A stretch of 8,526 bases of DNA from Caldilineaceae bacterium (GTDB taxonomy: Bacteria; Chloroflexota; Anaerolineae; Caldilineales; Caldilineaceae): NCBI GenBank assembly GCA_028819675.1, contig JAPPKT010000119.1, positions 1 through 8,526 on the forward strand, written 5' to 3'. The notes under the pieces are model-generated. The model saw only the letters and a list, made by a program, of their open reading frames with translations, was not told where the DNA came from and did not search any database. Below, in pieces: positions 5,953 through 8,526 of the stretch. A program made the translations under genes and the position numbers. Each line of letters opens with the position of its first letter. Position 1 is the stretch's first letter.

Positions 5953-6867
5953 ATGGACAGTCAGAAGATAAACAGGCTGCTAGATCAGTCCTGCGCCAAT
6001 GCGTTGAATGACTGGGCTCAAGGAAAGAGAATTGACCGACGAGAAGCCAGCAAAGCTATGAGGACACTGCAAGATGAATTGAGAGGACTCAAGAAACCGG
6101 ACTACGATAACGAATATATTCCCCCCGCGTACGTTATAAATTACCAACTCGGCCACATATACATGGCGTGGAAAGCACTATCTTGGCTACGAGAAGAGGC
6201 GAGTTTAGACACCATACACCGGGGTTCAATCAGAATTGTCGATTTTGGCGCAGGAACCTGTGCTGGACGTATTGGGGCCGCATTTATGGCAGCTGAAATC
6301 ATTGAAGGTGGCAGTAATATCGAATGCATTTTCTTTGAGGAAATTGACACCAGTCCACGCATGTTGGGAATGGGAAATGTGGTCTGGCGAGCTTTCGTCA
6401 ACGAAGTACAGCGAAGTCATGCCGGAACAGCTTTAGAGCAAGCCGTGAGGACAATAAGGAGTACGCAAGACAAGAATTGGGAGAATATAAAAAGAAATGG
6501 TCGTGATACATGGCTAACAGGGTTCCACGTAACATATGGGGCACAAGACTTACAGGAGATAATCCAGACACTTTATCATCGGTGCGAGCCTAGCGCGGGG
6601 GTATTCACTTGTAACAGAGGGAACATGGACATTATGCGGCAGCTCTTTCCTTTTCCCCCGGTGTGCGAGTGGAGTTCAGGATTTTACCCTCCGCACAAAG
6701 GGAAAAAAGATGGCAAAGTCAAATGCGAGACATTTTATACCATGTGGCAGGCTTTACGTTTCGGCTTTAGAGCAAAGTATCAAATTGATTGGCGCCCGTT
6801 TCTGCAGGTAAGAGATTGCGCCATTCTGATAGGAACGACGAGTAGGGATCGCTACATTTCCCTTTAG
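5953..6867 (+). CDS. SAM-binding Rossmann-fold protein, methyltransferase-like, unassigned
   Basis: This 304-aa cytoplasmic protein has no signal peptide or membrane segment. After a charged helical N-terminus (1-50) comes YIPPAYVINYQLGHIYMAWK (55-74), then a class I SAM-binding motif I, VDFGAGTCAGRIG (96-108). An acidic strand-2-like element, IFFEEIDTSPRMLGMG (126-141), follows. The layout vaguely recalls Rsm22-type rRNA methyltransferases, but I do not recognise the family. No clear NPPY or DPPY motif is seen, so a DNA-base N-methyltransferase is not supported. Cysteines at 103, 211, 220, 238, 258 and 289 are scattered without a metal motif. AAGGAG (5932-5937) lies 15 bases before ATG, farther than usual; no better in-frame start exists. 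The gene is visibly AT-richer (about 40-50% GC in sampled stretches) than the permeases (about 70% in places), suggesting horizontal acquisition. It has its own promoter and precedes the radical SAM gene by 83 bp, possibly as an operon. Confidence 0.7.
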   Translation: MDSQKINRLLDQSCANALNDWAQGKRIDRREASKAMRTLQDELRGLKKPDYDNEYIPPAYVINYQLGHIYMAWKALSWLREEASLDTIHRGSIRIVDFGAGTCAGRIGAAFMAAEIIEGGSNIECIFFEEIDTSPRMLGMGNVVWRAFVNEVQRSHAGTALEQAVRTIRSTQDKNWENIKRNGRDTWLTGFHVTYGAQDLQEIIQTLYHRCEPSAGVFTCNRGNMDIMRQLFPFPPVCEWSSGFYPPHKGKKDGKVKCETFYTMWQALRFGFRAKYQIDWRPFLQVRDCAILIGTTSRDRYISL

Positions 6868-6950
6868 ATTGGATCATCCGTCATATCGAAATTTCGGCAA
6901 AAAATATGTAACGAACGCTATCTTGAGATCGAACGCCCTTCCCTTTGAGA

Positions 6951-7913
6951 ATGCCCATGTCAAACGCCAATATGCCAGTACAAAAGAGTCTGTTTGATGA
7001 CGCGGTTGGCGTCCTGCACCACGTTGAGCCTCCTGACACCATCCGGCCAGATCGTATCGGCCCCACCGCCGTCACGTATAACCCCTCCCGCGAAATACTG
7101 ACCCGGGCCACTGGGTTTATGGACGCCTATGACTTTACTCTCAACCCCTACAGTGGCTGCTCATTCGGTTGCACGTACTGCTATGCTGCGTTCTTCAGCC
7201 GGGATATCGAAAAACAGAAGTCTTGGGGCTACTGGGTCACCGTCAAGGAGAATGCCGTTGCGCTGCTGAATAAACGCAAGCCAGGCTATTTGGACGGTAA
7301 GCACATCTACATGAGCAGCGTGACGGATCCTTATCAGCCGATTGAACGAGAAGTGGAAGTGACCCGCCAACTCCTTAAGATAATGGCTGATCATCATAAA
7401 CCCAAGCTGGTGGTGCAGACCCGCAGCCCTACCGTAGTGCGGGATGCTGACCTGTACCAGCGGATCGAGGAGAATGGCGGACGCGTTCAAATCAACATGA
7501 CCGTTACCACGGACGATGAGAGTATCCGGCGTACCTTTGAGCCGTTCTGCCCCTCCAACCCAGTGCGGCTGCAGGCAATAGGAGAGGTACATGCTGCCGG
7601 GCTCGATACCTGTATCACGATGACTCCGGTTCTGTTGGTCAATGACAGCCACCAGTTCACTGAGAGCCTGATAGACACTGGTGTCAAGAAATTCATTGCC
7701 CAACCCTTTCACTTCAGCCGCGGCCGCTTTTTGGCTGGCACAAGAGACAAGGCGTTTGCGCTAATGGCTGAAAAGCTGGGCTGCAGTCTGAAAGAGTTCC
7801 CCCGCCTATACATGGAACGCTACCAGGAGTTCTTTCAGCATCTGAAAAAAGAACTGCAGGACCACGGCTCAGAGTTAGGGGAGGGCAAAGACGGCTTCAA
7901 ACCGCCTTTCTAG
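6951..7913 (+). CDS. Radical SAM protein of the spore photoproduct lyase-related (SplB-like) family
   Basis: This 320-aa protein is probably a radical SAM enzyme using a 4Fe-4S cluster to cleave S-adenosylmethionine. The cluster motif is GCSFGCTYCYA with C70, C74 and C77 (CX3CX2C). Family signatures follow: SSVTDPYQPIEREVEVTR (122-139), VVQTRSPTVVRDADLY (154-169), INMTVTTDDESIRRTFEPFCPS (181-202) and GLDTCITMTPVL (217-228). These are typical of SplB-like/Rv2578c-like proteins of unknown substrate; true spore photoproduct lyase is not implied. ATG 6951 is chosen. ATG 6957 and 6972 are alternatives, and an in-frame TTG at 6945 is less likely; no start has a strong ribosome binding site. A perfect palindrome CGAAATTTCG (6887-6896) lies in the gap before it. 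The preceding SAM-binding protein and this one may act together; that is inference from proximity. Confidence 0.88.
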   Translation: MPMSNANMPVQKSLFDDAVGVLHHVEPPDTIRPDRIGPTAVTYNPSREILTRATGFMDAYDFTLNPYSGCSFGCTYCYAAFFSRDIEKQKSWGYWVTVKENAVALLNKRKPGYLDGKHIYMSSVTDPYQPIEREVEVTRQLLKIMADHHKPKLVVQTRSPTVVRDADLYQRIEENGGRVQINMTVTTDDESIRRTFEPFCPSNPVRLQAIGEVHAAGLDTCITMTPVLLVNDSHQFTESLIDTGVKKFIAQPFHFSRGRFLAGTRDKAFALMAEKLGCSLKEFPRLYMERYQEFFQHLKKELQDHGSELGEGKDGFKPPF

Positions 7914-7941
7914 CGACTTTGGTAAGATTCATGAATAGAAG

Positions 7942-7981
7942 AAGAAAGCCACTGGCTGTGATACCGGCTAGTGGCTTTCTT
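7942..7981. terminator. Bidirectional hairpin terminator
   Basis: AAGAAAGCCACT (7942-7953) pairs perfectly with AGTGGCTTTCTT (7970-7981). The stem can extend inward by GGC/GCT-type pairs. On the plus strand it ends in CTTTCTTT, 28 bp after the radical SAM stop. On the minus strand it ends in CTTTCTTCTTCT, just past the tRNA-like gene. It therefore fits a shared terminator for two convergent transcripts. Confidence 0.8.
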
Positions 7982-8005
7982 TGGTCTGCGGTGAAAAATT
8001 GAAGA

Positions 8006-8079
8006 TGGCGGCGGGCGGACTTGAACCACCGACCTGGGGACTATGAAGCCCTCGCTCTATCCGCCTGAGCTACGTCACT
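8006..8079 (-). tRNA. tRNA-Met-like gene (anticodon CAT), probably degenerate
   Basis: Read on the minus strand, the 74-nt cloverleaf has TA at positions 8-9 and an intact D arm (GCTC/GAGC). Anticodon CAT is at plus positions 8043-8045 in loop TTCATAG, with a 5-nt variable loop. The T arm is intact (GGTGG TTCAAGT CCGCC) and the discriminator is A at 8006; CCA is not encoded. The acceptor stem (AGTGACG with CGCCGCC) has two A-C mismatches and a T-G pair. The anticodon stem (AGGGC with TCCCC) has mismatches at both ends, leaving three pairs. These changes look like transitions from a normal GGCGGCG stem. It may be a decaying extra copy rather than a working tRNA. CAT could also be tRNA-Ile2, but the body favours Met. 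Confidence 0.6.
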
Positions 8080-8202
8080 GGGTCGGAACAGGATGTGTTT
8101 CGTTTGATTCGTACATCGGCCCAAACTGTCCTGAAACCCGGGGAAGGCGAAGGCCAGACCTGTTCGTAGCAACTCTGACTGCACTGTAGAAAGAGGACAT
8201 CA

Positions 8203-8334
8203 ATGTTCCCCAAAATATCTCGCCTGCTGTCCGACCCGAAAAGCCGGTTTGACCGCATCCGCAGCAGATGTTACATTCGGGCTCATGGTTCTCTTTCAAC
8301 CACGCCTTTACCGTACCCATTTCGACCGTCGTGA
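8203..8334 (+). CDS. Possible small ORF, 43 aa, unknown
   Basis: ATG 8203 follows GAGG (8193-8196) at a good 6-nt spacing and opens 43 codons ending TGA 8332-8334, 30 bp before the next gene. The peptide (MFPKISRLLSDPKSRFDRIR, then a cysteine, tyrosine and basic residues) is basic, soluble and resembles nothing I know. It could be a leader peptide of the downstream ABC gene or chance. Codon choice is GC-ending like the real genes, but the length is too short to weigh this. Confidence 0.25.
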   Translation: MFPKISRLLSDPKSRFDRIRSRCYIRAHGSLSTTPLPYPFRPS

Positions 8335-8364
8335 TCGACTAAACCAAGTCACTAGGAGGCTGAA

Positions 8365-8526
8365 ATGAACAGGGCACTGTCGCGCCGCCAATTCCTGATC
8401 GGGACTGGTGGCCTCGCTGCCGGGCTTATCGCCGCTTGTGCGATGCCGGCGGCGCCTATGGAAGACGATGCAGCCGAAGGCTCAGGGATGACCGGTGAAC
8501 TGACGATCGACATGCAGTATGTTCCC
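8365..8526 (+). CDS. Tat-exported lipoprotein, probably ABC substrate-binding protein (5' part)
   Basis: Only the first 54 codons are in the window; the gene runs off the right edge in frame. Residues 6-12 (SRRQFLI) form a twin-arginine motif. A glycine/alanine-rich hydrophobic core and lipobox IAAC with Cys25 follow, then an acidic low-complexity linker (MEDDAAEGSG) and the start of a mature domain (GELTIDMQYVP). The arrangement copies that of the binding protein at 2402, so this is likely the first gene of a second importer operon. AGGAGG (8354-8359) five bases upstream of ATG sets the start. With so little mature domain, the ligand class is open. Confidence 0.75.
   Translation, partial: MNRALSRRQFLIGTGGLAAGLIAACAMPAAPMEDDAAEGSGMTGELTIDMQYVP

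Noticed and set aside
5953..6867. DNA adenine/cytosine methyltransferase of a restriction system
   Set aside because: No DPPY/NPPY or PCQ motif and no neighbouring endonuclease or specificity gene is seen.
7161..7712. 183-codon minus-strand frame
   Set aside because: It is antisense to the radical SAM gene core motifs; it is a shadow frame.

Overview
The window looks like part of a bacterial chromosome, most plausibly a Chloroflexota (Anaerolineae/Caldilinea-like) organism. This is an inference. It rests on moderately high GC coding sequence, sugar-type ABC operons led by Tat-exported lipoprotein binding proteins (SRRDF...LAAC and SRRQF...IAAC), and intergenic DNA rich in short degenerate tandem repeats. 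No taxonomic marker gene is present.

Left third (1-2400): this part is mostly non-protein-coding. After a poly-C-rich edge comes a roughly 700-nt stretch that I read as a group II intron without an internal reverse transcriptase. It begins GTGCG (363) and carries a recognisable domain V (969-1002) and a domain VI with a candidate bulged branch-point A (1058). It would end at an AT near 1065. An extended -10 box (TGaTATAAT, 344-352) lies just before it. A repeat-rich stretch follows (18-bp units around 1455-1483, 10-bp units at 1622-1651 and 1741-1780). Next is a frameshifted C-terminal remnant of an ISAs1-family transposase (about 1883-2142).

Centre (2150-5740): a three-gene carbohydrate-type (CUT1) ABC importer operon. 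A candidate promoter at 2178-2206 is followed by a long leader with an 18-bp near-palindrome (2277-2294). Then come a substrate-binding lipoprotein (2402-3799), a strong intergenic hairpin (3807-3846) and two MalF/MalG-type permeases (3870-4802 and 4806-5690). No ATPase gene is present, so the importer probably relies on an MsmK/MalK-like ATPase encoded elsewhere.

Right part (5740-8526): an AT-richer gene with its own good sigma70-like promoter encodes a protein with a Rossmann SAM-binding motif (5953-6867). It is followed by a SplB-related radical SAM protein with a CX3CX2C cluster motif (6951-7913). The unit is closed by a hairpin terminator (7942-7981) shared with a convergent, partly degenerate tRNA-Met-like gene on the minus strand (8006-8079). 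A possible 43-codon small ORF (8203-8334) and the 5' end of a second Tat-lipoprotein, probably another ABC substrate-binding protein (8365 to the window edge), complete the window.

The two items most worth a second look are the ORF-less group II intron with an altered domain V, and the methyltransferase-like/radical SAM gene pair.
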